A stretch of DNA of 64,000 bases from Ciona intestinalis (Eukaryota > Chordata > Ascidiacea > Phlebobranchia > Cionidae): positions 1,613,290 through 1,677,289 of the forward strand of contig NC_020168.2 in the NCBI RefSeq assembly GCF_000224145.3, given 5' to 3'. Shown here one piece after another: positions 37,951 through 49,300 of this stretch. The position numbers and the translations under genes are program-made. Numbering within the stretch: position 1 is the stretch's first letter; each line of letters begins with the position of its first letter. The notes beneath the pieces are model-generated. The model was given only the letters and a program-made list of their open reading frames with translations, was not told where the DNA came from and made no database searches.

Positions 37951-38642
37951 CTAAAAGAAACAAACAAACAAATTACGTCCTCCGTAACGTAATAATCAAA
38001 GGTGGTAATACGCATTCTTTGACGTAATAATCAAACATTTGACGGCTCGTATGGAAAATACGGTGACGCAGCACGATTTCGCGCATTTTTAAAGTTATTG
38101 AGCACGTTAGTGGTCATATAGATCCCTTTTCGTCGAACAGTTGTTCTTGTTGTTGTTGTTGTTTTTTGGACGACTTTTTTCCGCACTTACCTCAATTTTC
38201 AATTCTAGCATTTATTTTTTATTCTCTTGATTGAAATCAAATCATAATATATATTTAAAATTTTTAGACTGAATTTTCAGATTTAAAACCGCACGATGAG
38301 CGATTAATTAACGATGACTTTCCTGATGCACTTTACATAGCGGAAACACTGTCTGGCAGTTTGGCGGGAAACGACGGCACATGTAGTTGTATCCACACAA
38401 CGATTCACGACTGAATCAAACTATTAGCATTTAAGTGGGGACGCATTAAATGCACTACTCCCCTTTTTTAATAACCCCCCCCGGGGGTTTTTTATTAAAA
38501 TAATTTTAAATCCCCCGGGTTAAATTAACTTCTAACCTACTGCTCCACAGTCACCAATGGCGACTAGAACCCGTTTTGTTGGTTACTTTAGATTTGTTTT
38601 TGATCGAGCGTAGTCGACCGTTGTAGTAAAAGGATTTATTAA
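37951..38642. other. Intergenic with dispersed repeat pieces
   Basis: 38105-38240 is an inverted relative of 57060-57210. 38470-38520 has C-rich/G-rich palindromic runs. 38540-38640 is an inverted relative of 23748-23850 and 56386-56480. No gene. Confidence 0.5.
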
Positions 38643-38841
38643 TATAGCAGGGTGGAGGTAGAGCCTGGGACACCTTTTCATTTTGTTTTTTCTTTTCATT
38701 TGGTAGTAAACAAAGAACATTTAATGAATTATAAAACTGTATCTTCACGACTTCCACAGACCGTTGTTAATTGTTTAAAACACGATCAGGCTATTTGGAT
38801 ATTATGTGTTGAAGGTGACACATCTTCCCCGACTCTACTAT
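38643..38841. mobile_element. MITE, GGGACAC family
   Basis: TATAGCAGGGTGGAGGTAGA at the left and CATCTTCCCCGACTCTACTA at the right, with the family block AACACGATCAGGCTATTTGG between them. Confidence 0.7.
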
Positions 38842-39199
38842 CGTATGCTAATTAGTTTAAAACGTGCTAATTCATTAGATTTGTGATCTCTTGTTTTCGA
38901 CACGAACGCCAAAGTTTTTTTTAAAAAAATATTATACAGCGAATAACAGGGAGACATAAGGAACATTTTGAAACCAAAATTTTCACTGGTCACCAGCGGC
39001 AGTATTACCTTCGCATGGTGCTTCTTTAATCGGCGGACTCGGACTGTTCAATAAAAGGTGAATATTTAGGTTGGTTTTATTATTGTGGTACAATATCGCG
39101 TTAGTAGAAATCCTATTTAAGCGCAAAAAAAGACTCGTTGTTTTACAATCCGTTTCCTAACCTGGTCTATACCAAAGAGATTAAAACCTGGTTTTAAAC

Positions 39200-39700
39200 A
39201 CATGGGACTATACAAAGAAGACGGAAAATTTTTTCCGCAAGAGGCGGTAATTATTTAAATTAAAAAATACGGGAAAATGAACAAAACAGCACTACAAAGT
39301 GTTAATAAGTGTAAAACAAATTAATTAAATAATAAAAATACCTTTCTAAATACATAAAACACTAGTAAGAACATATTTCCCACATTAGGTCGGTTATATA
39401 CGCTCTTTCGTTATGTTTATTGTCGTCGTGTGGTGTAGCGGTTTGCGTGCGGTCGCAAACTCTCTTTGTTTCATTTTTACCGGGTTCGAGTCACGCACAG
39501 TGGAATACTTTTTTTATATTTTTTTTTCAAGTTTTTTTTTGTTTGACGAGTTTGGGGTTAGGAGTTAGGGGTTAGTGCTAGGGGTTTATATCTTATGTGT
39601 ATAAACCGTGAAACTAACTGCTCCCCATAAAATAGAGAAACGAATTTGTCATCGCCTCCTAGCGGAAAAAATTTTCCGTCTTCTCTGTATAGCTCCATGT
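39200..39700 (+). mobile_element. 501-bp MITE with tRNA-like core, 9-bp target duplication
   Basis: The terminal inverted repeats are about 45 bp: ACATGGGACTATACAAAGAA at the left, and the inverse of ACATGGAGCTATACAGAGAA at the right. Exact 9-bp direct repeats GTTTTAAAC flank it (39191-39199, 39701-39709). 9-bp duplications are typical of Mutator-like elements. The middle has a Pol III-like A box TGGTGTAGCGG (39431-39441) and B box GGGTTCGAGTC (39482-39492), then a CCCTAA-like run. There is no open frame. Confidence 0.85.
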
Positions 39701-40052
39701 GTTTTAAACTCTTTTGTCTATACTAACTTTGGTCGGTCCGGTTTCTGGTCGACAAAAATGTGTTGCCTGGCAGGGGTCGGCAAAGCAACGTCGAATCATG
39801 CATGTTTTCAAATGTTTTACTAATATTTTTTCAAACAAAACCACCATTCTATTACTTTATATTCGCTTCACTTATACCACAGAACTAACTGTATTGACAA
39901 TTTATGAATTTTGTTTAGTTACGTCTTTTGATTTATCTTAAAACGACTTTGCTTTATTATCTTAAAACGACTTTGCTTTATTACAGTATCATCGGGAAGC
40001 ACTGTTGTTTAACTGAGATTTTGCCAAGTCATAATTTTCAACAAAAATTTTC

Positions 40053-40054
40053 AG
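40053..40054 (+). promoter_or_regulatory. Likely trans-splice acceptor of ARL6IP6-like gene
   Basis: ATTTTCAG ends 7 bases before the ATG at 40062. No upstream coding exon is needed. In ascidians such acceptors commonly receive the spliced leader. Confidence 0.45.
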
Positions 40055-40061
40055 GCGCGTT

Positions 40062-40674
40062 ATGGAGGATAAATATGAGGAGGATGAAGACGATTTCTCG
40101 AATTCACGACCGAAATTGTCGTTTATTGTAGCGTGTTGTTTTATTGCTCTTCTGTTTCTTCAATGGTTCGTCCGATTGGTACTATACGGCAGTCACACCA
40201 CGGAATTAGGCATAGCACCAGAAAAACACTTTTTGCTTAAATTTGTATTGGAAATGCATCCGCTAATTGCTGGAGGATTGTCAGGTATCACGTTTGCCGT
40301 ATAAAATAATAGTAATTAATAACCTCCTAATGCACACACCTATGCAGGATTCGCAACCTTATTTGTATGCTGGGCACTAACCTACTTTAATTGGTTGAAT
40401 GTTGGAAGTTTTCCACCTACCCCTTTATCACCAACTTCTCCACGTGGAAGGTAACAACCATTTAACTCAATAATTTTCTGTTTACTTCCACAGAATAATT
40501 CTTAAATGTAATTACAACAGTGTTAACTGCAGATTGCAATCACCACCCAATTCACCAACAAGTCCGAAAAAATTGGGTCTAGCATCACTTACACCTTTCA
40601 TGGTTTCCATTGCTACAAGTTACTTGGTTTGGTCACTCGTTGCAACTGAATCATCAAATGCAACATTATATTAG
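40062..40674 (+). CDS. ARL6IP6: ARL6IP6-like small membrane protein
   Basis: Three exons (40062-40284, 40348-40450, 40533-40674) join in phase to 155 residues. There is an acidic N terminus (MEDKYEEDEDDF), then three hydrophobic segments (around FIVACCFIALLFLQWFVRLV, GFATLFVCWALTYF and TPFMVSIATSYLVWSL). The run TYFNWLNVGSFPPTPLSPTS matches the conserved TYF...G.FPPTPLSP motif of ARL6IP6, a multi-pass endoplasmic-reticulum or nuclear-envelope protein that binds the small GTPase ARL6. It is shorter than the human protein at the N terminus. The stop codon lies 131 bp from that of convergent METTL5, so the 3' UTRs probably overlap. Confidence 0.85.
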
Positions 40675-40805
40675 GTATCTCATGGCATTGGAATTGTGTA
40701 AGTGCAAATATTTCCAGTTTGACAATCATAACTTAATTTTTCTTGTTTTGAAAATGGTACTGTGTCTTTTCAGCAAGAATCATTTTTGATTTGCTTCGTT
40801 CCCAA

Positions 40806-42123
<1,318 letters not shown>

Positions 42124-42246
42124 TTTACATTTGTATTATGATTTACGACCACAGAAATAAAATATATCAGAACGCGCATCTACAATGTCGGTAACAGAGA
42201 GAGCTGATACACTCTCTTTCTTTCGCGAGGCGGTCCCGTTTACTAT

Positions 42247-42745
42247 ACATGGAGCTATACAGAGAAGACGGAAAAAAATTTCCGCTAGGAGGCGATGACA
42301 AATTCGTTTCTCTATTTTATGAGGAGCAGTTAGTTTCACGGTTTATACACATAAGATATAAACCCCTAACACTAACCCCTAACCCCAAACTCGTCAAACA
42401 AAAAAAAAACTTGAAAAAAAAATATAAAAAAGTATTCCACTGTGCGGGACTCGAACCCGGTAAAAATGAAACAAAGAGAGTTTACGACCGAACGCAAACC
42501 GCTACACCACAGACTCGACATCAGTAACCACAACGAAAGAGCGTATATAACCGACCTAATGTGGGAAATATGTTCTTTACTAGTGTTTTATGTATTTTGA
42601 AAGCTATTTTTATTATTTAATTAATTTGTTTTACACTTATTAACATTTTGTAGTGCTGTTTTGTTCGTTTTTCCGTATTTTTTAATTTAAATAATTACCG
42701 CCTCTAGCGGAAAAAAATTTCCGTCTTCTTTGCATAGTCCCATGT
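42247..42745 (-). mobile_element. 499-bp MITE with tRNA-like core, inverted copy
   Basis: Same family as 39200-39700 in opposite orientation, with the A and B boxes now on the minus strand. It has its own exact 9-bp target duplication GTTTACTAT (42238-42246, 42746-42754), so it inserted independently. It contains CCCTAA-like runs near 42360-42400. Confidence 0.85.
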
Positions 42746-42754
42746 GTTTACTAT

Positions 42755-43164
42755 TGCAGTCATTTAAATCCAGGCACAAAACTAAAAAAGAGTAGAACGC
42801 GCAGATGCCCAAACCCGTGATATATTATTTTTTCTATTCACGTGACCGCCAACTGCATCCCCATTTCGCTTGGTCTCCATTGTAAAAGATAGGCGCATAG
42901 TATTTTTGGGAGGTTTTAGCTGTTTATTTTAAAACCTACACCAACTATTCAAGTTTATTAGGCCAGTTTGGTTATTTAGTAGGTTAACGCTTACAGTTTA
43001 CTGCTTGTTTGGGAAATTTAATTATTTAATAAATTTACTTAAAATTCTTCAAACAAACGGTTTGTTAGAAATACATACTGTATTAGAAAATAGTTGTTTA
43101 CCCTATAATTTAAAAAACGAAGAAAAAGTACATAAAACGCCATCGATTTCATTGACTACAATAG
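42755..43164. other. Intergenic, no gene seen
   Basis: AT-rich stretch 5' of METTL5 and its MITE. No coding or repeat signal recognised. Confidence 0.45.
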
Positions 43165-43251
43165 CAAAGCATATATACTAAGTATATATGCTTTGACAAT
43201 ACTTAGTATATATACTTAGTCAAAGTATATATACTTAGTATATATGCTTTG
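43165..43251. mobile_element. 87-bp palindromic element, 7-bp target duplication
   Basis: Begins CAAAGCATATATACT and ends AGTATATATGCTTTG, perfectly inverted. It is flanked by ACAATAG (43158-43164 and 43252-43258). Inside, the palindromic unit is partly repeated, with another ACAATA between units, as if a second insertion or duplication had occurred. Confidence 0.7.
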
Positions 43252-43296
43252 ACAATAGTAAACGGCAACGACCCGCGAAAAGAGAGAGTGTTCCAT

Positions 43297-43318
43297 CATA
43301 GATAATACATTATCTATG
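43297..43318. mobile_element. 22-bp palindrome with 7-bp target duplication
   Basis: Arms CATAGATAAT and ATTATCTATG around a 2-bp centre, flanked by GTTCCAT at 43290-43296 and 43319-43325. The arm resembles that of the 26-bp palindrome at 37841 (CATAGACAAC). Confidence 0.8.
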
Positions 43319-43496
43319 GTTCCATGCTCTCTACCGAAATCAGAGCCATAGAGAGAGTGTTTTTACGACTCTGGCCGAAATTAGAGATGCGCGTTCTATT
43401 CTTTTTTATTTCTGTGAGTACGCATTATTGAGTAATAGGGAAAGCCCCATAATCATGAACACCTTGTGTTTTTACTTTGATTTCTGTTATTACAGT

Positions 43497-44478
43497 GGGT
43501 CCTACTAAAACACGCCCGGCGGGGCCCGGTGGAAAAAATATACTAAAACACGCCCGGTGCGGGGCCCGGTGGGACCCGGTGAGGGCCCGGTGTTACGAGT
43601 CATACTAAAACACGCCCGGTGGGGGGCCCGGTGAGTATTTCTTGAAAGGGGAGCTTTCCTTATGCAAGAGCCACCAAAATGCGTGTGTGAAACAGAACTT
43701 GTGAAAAAATTGGAAGATATTGTCTGTCTTTAAGGCATAAAGATGGCAATTTTCGGTGATAGAAATTACATTCTTGCTTCGCACGTCATCGCTGAAACAA
43801 AAGGTGCATAGGAAATAAAACATGATGATGAAAATGGACACGTAATTCGCAAGTCCTTTAATTATCGTTCTGCTAAAACGGAAACAAACGTGGGATCGCG
43901 CTACTGAGGGCTTGTCCGAATACGTAAGAGCCTAACACGCTAACTAAAAGACACATCATGTCTAATATTTACATTTTTCGTTTTAAAAGTTACATTGTTC
44001 GTGTTTTAAAGTTTTTAATAATAAAACTTCGATCAAGTATAAGTGTATAGTACTGTGNNNNNNNNNNNNNNNNNNNNNNNNNNNNNNNNNNNNNNNNNNN
44101 NNNNNNNTCTCATCTTACCCCACCCCCTATTAACCAGATTTAACGCATAAACTTTTGCTAAAAATACAGTTCATTATGTAAGTGTACAACGAAACAAACT
44201 TCGTACATCTATAATCAAAGTTAATTTTCCATAAACTCAACTCGGGGGTCTCATTAGGCTAACAATCTGAATACACGCATCACATTTTGGTGGATCTTGA
44301 ATAGGGAAAGCTCCCTTTTCAAGAAATACTCACCGGGCCCCCCATCGGGCGTGTTTTAGTATGTCTCGTAACACCGGGTCCTCACCGGGTCCCACCGGGC
44401 CCCACCGGGCCCCGCACCGGGCGTGTTTTAGTATATTTTTTTCCACCGGGCCCCGCCGGGCGTGTTTTAGTAGGACCG
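43497..44478. mobile_element. DNA transposon with long GC-rich inverted repeats
   Basis: The left end GGTCCTACTAAAACACGCCC is repeated inverted at the right. Inverted similarity runs about 170 bp (43497-43670 versus 44300-44478) and contains three CTAAAACACGCCCGG units and many GGGCCCGGTG motifs. An exact 8-bp target duplication ATTACAGT flanks it (43489-43496, 44479-44486). The interior holds a 50-N gap and no recognised transposase, so it is likely non-autonomous. Confidence 0.85.
44058..44107. other. Assembly gap, 50 N
   Basis: Inside the GC-rich inverted-repeat element. Flanks are not duplicated. Confidence 0.98.
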
Positions 44479-44593
44479 ATTACAGTTACATATAGATACT
44501 AGCACATATCGTCTCAGCTCTGAGGCATATGTTTCATTGTATATTAAACTCTCAGGCATTATTCAACAGAATATGCCGAAGGGTCGAATAAAC

Positions 44594-44633
44594 TAGAGTC
44601 CGTATATAAACTTGTTTATATATATGGACTATG
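44594..44633. mobile_element. 40-bp palindromic element, decayed relative of 32530
   Basis: TAGAGTCCGTATATAAAC facing GTTTATATATATGGACTATG, flanked by GAATAAAC and GAATAGAC (7 of 8 match). Its ends are diverged copies of the CAGAGTCCGTATATAAAC family. Confidence 0.65.
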
Positions 44634-44797
44634 GAATAGACAATAGAATATGGCTAAGAGTTCATTATGCCTGTGTAGCGGTTAAGTGTGCTCCGAGCAC
44701 AGATATTTAATATATAGATGCTATTGAACAATATCCCCCCCAATATATATAATTTTCTAAATTTAAATTTCACTTAATGCATAACATTTGGATTTTG

Positions 44798-45240
44798 TGT
44801 TGTGGAACTTTAACAGCTGACTAGCTGGCAAAATGTGTATGTGTATACATTTATTGTTTCCTGTACCCCATGTAAAACAATGCCTGCATTTATAAACAAT
44901 GCTAACAGACTTTGCCTTGCCGTAAAATGTTTATAATGTTCTTCTTGTGTATAATGCTTGTTCTTTAAGTTTTCCTTTGAAAGAAGAAAGAACTCTTCAC
45001 TTAGTTTTCTCCTTTATAAGCCATGTGCTGTATGAGCAGGCAGTGGGAGCGTGGAGAGAGGCAATAGGAGACTGGAGAGACATTCGGGGCCAGGGCAGGA
45101 GTCAGGACCTGTAATGCTTGCTGCTCAGTGTTATTTGTATCGTGACGTCATTGTCGTTTCTTCATTGTAACTCTGTTTTGTCGAATAAACTGAGTTTTGA
45201 ACTTGGACATTTATCAAGTCGTACTGTGTTTTGACTTTAA
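44798..45240 (+). mobile_element. Possible solo LTR upstream of CCDC25
   Basis: Begins near TGTTGTGGAACTTTAACAGC, contains a TATA-like TCCTTTATAAGCCATG (about 45009) and, about 170 bp later, an AATAAA signal (about 45185). This is the order seen in retroviral-type LTRs. No internal region follows. Exact ends and target duplication were not resolved, so this is tentative. Confidence 0.35.
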
Positions 45241-45418
45241 TAGAGTTGGCTCATTGCCCTCACTCAGGGCCCCTGAGAGTACATGTTTTAGTATCTACTT
45301 TGATTACAAGTTGTTCTATCAACTGTACTAAATAATTAAATTCATTGCATAGTTTATAACCGAGTAGAATATAAATTGCACTGTAAAAGCTATATGTTGT
45401 GTTGCATGTTATTATTTC

Positions 45419-45420
45419 AG
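45419..45420 (+). promoter_or_regulatory. Likely trans-splice acceptor of CCDC25
   Basis: GTTATTATTTCAG ends 9 bases before the start codon at 45430. The coding region itself has no intron, so the acceptor belongs to a 5' UTR intron or to spliced-leader addition. Confidence 0.5.
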
Positions 45421-45429
45421 GTATAGACC

Positions 45430-46053
45430 ATGGTGTTCTATTTCACAAGTAGAATATCCGGGGAGGAATACGTAATTTATGTGGGTGAGGACAAGTATGA
45501 GAATGAAGACTTAATCAAGTACGGTTGGCCTGAAGACGTCTGGTTTCATGTGGATAAAGTATCATCTGCTCATGTGTATTTACGATTAAAGAAGGATCAA
45601 ACTATTGAGGACATTCCAGCTGAAGTGTTATCTGACTGTGCACAGTTAGTGAAGGCGAATAGTATTCAAGGAAATAAGATGAACAATGTACAGATTGTGT
45701 ATACTCCGTGGTCTAACTTGAAAAAGACCGGTGATATGGCAGATGGCCAGGTGGGATTCTTTAAGCAGAAGGAAGTTAAATTAACCCATGTGGAGAAGCG
45801 AATCAATGAGACTGTAAACAGACTTAATAAAACAAAGGTAGAGAAACATCCAGACTTTATGCAGGAGAAGGAAGATCGAATGAGGCTCGAGAGGAATGAA
45901 TTAAAAAAGCTTCAAAGTGAACAACGTTTAAGGGAAAAAGAAGAAATAAAAAGAAAAAGGGAAGAGAAAGAATTACGCTCGTACACAACTTTGTTTGATG
46001 TAAATGAAATGAAGAGTAACCAAGATGGGAATGACTCAGATGATTTTATGTAA
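45430..46053 (+). CDS. CCDC25: Coiled-coil domain-containing protein 25
   Basis: 207 codons in a single exon, the same size as the vertebrate protein. Residues 1-105 form the NFACT-R (DUF814) fold: [60 protein letters not shown], then [19 protein letters not shown]. Residues about 115-185 are a charged coiled coil rich in Arg, Glu and Lys. The tail ends SDDFM. The NFACT-R fold is known from ribosome-quality-control proteins, and CCDC25 has been described in mammals as a membrane sensor of extracellular DNA; which role applies here is unknown. Confidence 0.95.
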   Translation: MVFYFTSRISGEEYVIYVGEDKYENEDLIKYGWPEDVWFHVDKVSSAHVYLRLKKDQTIEDIPAEVLSDCAQLVKANSIQGNKMNNVQIVYTPWSNLKKTGDMADGQVGFFKQKEVKLTHVEKRINETVNRLNKTKVEKHPDFMQEKEDRMRLERNELKKLQSEQRLREKEEIKRKREEKELRSYTTLFDVNEMKSNQDGNDSDDFM

Positions 46054-46319
46054 ATTTACGAACATTTTGTCAGTACTACTGAAATAATATAAATATTAAA
46101 TTTATAAATATTTCTGTACTGCTAGTTTCATGCAATGTATCTTACAATTCTTTTAAACAAATTGTTAAGGTAGTTTAAGTGTATTTATTGTTGAAATTTT
46201 TTTGAACTGGAGCGGTGGATAACATTTTATAAAATGTCTGTTAGTTTCTCAACTGTCTGCAATGTCTGCAGTATTTCTCCTCAGGTATTTGGATTACAAT
46301 GAAATTTTAGGGTCCTAAA

Positions 46320-49300
46320 ATGAGCTCTGTGATCTTGCATGAAAGAAGTAAAGTAGCTCAACTGCTTAAAAGATATTTGAAAAGAATTGGAATCAGTTCA
46401 GCTGGCTTGAATCTTGAAAACTCTGCATACGTACATTCTCAGGTGGGTTTACACCACATGCAAAAGAGGTATGCTACAAAACACAAACAGCTTGGTTTAG
46501 ACAATATTAAAATATCTGGGAAAACATATACCTGTGATGATTGGACCAATGTGACAGAAAAGATTCTCAGTTATGTTGGGAAGAATTTACATGTACAGAA
46601 GGATCATCCGATTTGCATTATAAAGGAGGTGATGTTTATATTATTTTTATTAGGCAATTACTTTTTATAGGTTCTGTGGACGGTCTTTCATAAATCTACA
46701 GCAATTGCGGTAAAATCTTAAAATAATATGTTAAAACATTTGTGTTTTTTTGCTTGTTATGCATAAAATTGTATTCTTTTGCTTGTTATGCATAATATTG
46801 TATGCCATGCTGCCAATATAACTGTTACATCTAGGGATGCACATTACAGAATTTCGAATCTGTGAGATTACAGGATTCTGTATTTTGTTTAATGATGTAT
46901 CATACTTCATCTCTTGAACTATACTATAGTACAATGGGGAAAGATGGGACACTTAAGCACATATTGCCAAATATTTCCAAAATTAAAATAGATTACGTTT
47001 ATTGGGTAATACCACAAATTAGTACTATCATTCCTTTATTAATTGACACCAATTTAATAAAATATAATAAAACACACGAGGAGCTATTTAGCGATCCGCA
47101 CAACAAGTGAAATTTTTTTCAAATTCGAAAACACACAGGATAAGATGGGACAGTTTAAAATCATTGGTAATTTTGATTTTTAAATGTATTTATAAATAGG
47201 AATATACGTAAATAACACGAAATTAAAATTTTACTGTACGCTTTGAAAATTAAGTCTAAACATTCTTTTTCTTGCCCTACTGGGTAATGTTCCAACATCA
47301 ATGGATGAATATTGTATCCTACAAATGTATATGAACTTGTAATAACAGAAAATTGATAGTAACTACACTGGCATTAGAGCTACCGGCGTGGGGGAGTGCG
47401 ACTCTGTCACTGGCACATGCCACATCTTAGAAATTTAATATTCTTGTGTTAATGGACGACTACTGCACGCGCGTTTAATGTTTCGACGATAACATTAATT
47501 CGTAAAGAAATGTGTTAAAATTTGACTTATATTTGCACAAACACGATTATTACAACATAGCATCGTATTGTTTGTAAATATGCCGCAAATCACGCCCATT
47601 TTACACCTCCCAGATTGACCAATCAGAAACAAAGGAATCGTGAATTAACTAGCATTATTACGTGTGCTAGACCAGACAATGGCGTAATACGTATGGGATA
47701 CGGGAGTATTTAGAATAGCAATGTTTAGTTTACTTGATTGAGAGGTGCGAATGTGCGTCAGGCATGTAACAAAAACAAAAGTACGACCGATACTGATTCG
47801 TATTTAAATTTATGTGGCAGTCTGCTAAATCGTAAACGCATGCGTACTGCTTACGCCNNNNNNNNNNNNNNNNNNNNNNNNNNNNNNNNNNNNNNNNNNN
47901 NNNNNNNTTGGCTGTATAAATGCGGGATTTATGATAAAATAAACTGTTTGTTACGTCAGAACTGCACGAATAGGTAACTTACGTTAACATTATACGATTT
48001 GTTACGCAGTCGACCAAGTAAATAAAATCCAGACTACTAAAATATTGAGCGATATTACACTTGCAAGTTAAACGATGTTACATTGCGATAAGTGTTCCTG
48101 TCGCGTAGAAGGTCTAACTATTGCGTTAAGATACATCCGAATTAAATTGTGTTTGCGTGTTTGCCGCACTCCCACGCAATTGCAAAACTCTACGCCAATG
48201 ATAGTAACTATTAATAACGTTTTTATTTTTGCTACAAATTGGGTATTACTACTCTGTTTTTGGCACAAGCCACTTCTTATAAATTATCACCAAGTGCAAA
48301 TGACCAAATTTGGAATATATTTTCAAAATATTATCTTTTTAATATATCAGTATCTTATAGTTGAAAATGAAGCTATGAAACTAGTTTAATTGTTCGCACA
48401 CGCAAACTAAAAAAAAATATTGGCTTTACTATGGTTTAGCGAGCATTAAAAAAAAACACCTTACTATTTTGAAATTTTTTAACTGTTCAAAGTGTACTGT
48501 TTCTATTTTACATATATTTTTTAATATTTAAAAACAGTAATCAGCTTTAACCGGCGTTTTATGAAGTCGTGATAATACTGTTGAATAATTCTGTAACCTT
48601 ATTTTCCTGATTATCATTAAATGGGGGTCCGTAAAAAAAAAATTAAAAAAGAGTCTCGTCTGACAAAGTGTCCCATCTTCCTCCACCCTACTATACAATT
48701 TCTTAAAATTTATTGATTTTGAAAATAAAGATTCTTGTGTTTGTGGGACTTTCAAGAGAAAATGTTTGCAGCATATTTTCAATGATTGCTTTACATTTCG
48801 GCTTGGCCATTTTGGCTTCATACGTTTTTTCTTATAAATACAAAAAAATTGGAAATTCTAGATTCGAAATAAAGCATTCTAGGATATCCTAGAATACCTA
48901 AATATTCTGTAGCATCACTAGTTACATCACAATCATAAGTTACGCTGTTGCGTAATACCAACTTGTGGTGAGATGTCAATCGGCATTGTGATGTAGTTCT
49001 TCTAATTACTAGAGGTTCACCGATATTATTGGCCGATAATCGGTATTTGTAAAAACGCCAATAATTCACTGAACACCGATATATAAATCGATTGTGCAAA
49101 GCGACGTGTATGGGGGCCTAGCCTGAGCAAAATACAACACAAAAAAAATCATTTTGGGTCGTGGGGGTTGACCAGGTTGGGCCCCCATACGACGTGCGTC
49201 CTACTTGATCTTTACGTACGTGCTCATCCTAGATGAAGAACACCTATTCCTATAGTTTAATTTTTTCCCGGTGCGCGTGTTTTAGGTTATATTTCAATTT

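Larger units (their letters stand above)
46930..48693. mobile_element. TTTAGCGATTCGCACAAC-family element in FARS2 intron 1
   Basis: Begins ACAATGGGGAAAGATGGGAC and ends CATCTTCCTCCACCCTACTA, so its ends belong to the GGGACAC group. It is split by the 47366-48200 insertion: sequence before 47365 and after 48201 is continuous with the relatives at 1640-2250 and 21140-21645. Confidence 0.65.

Noticed and set aside
39421..39500. Functional tRNA genes at 39421, 42440 (minus) and 55572
   Set aside because: A and B boxes are present, but no 7-bp acceptor stem can be formed around them. Two of the three are inside MITEs.
39550..39595. Interstitial telomere repeats
   Set aside because: CCCTAA-like runs here and at 37129, 42360 and 54470 are irregular and part of repeats; no long exact TTAGGG array exists.
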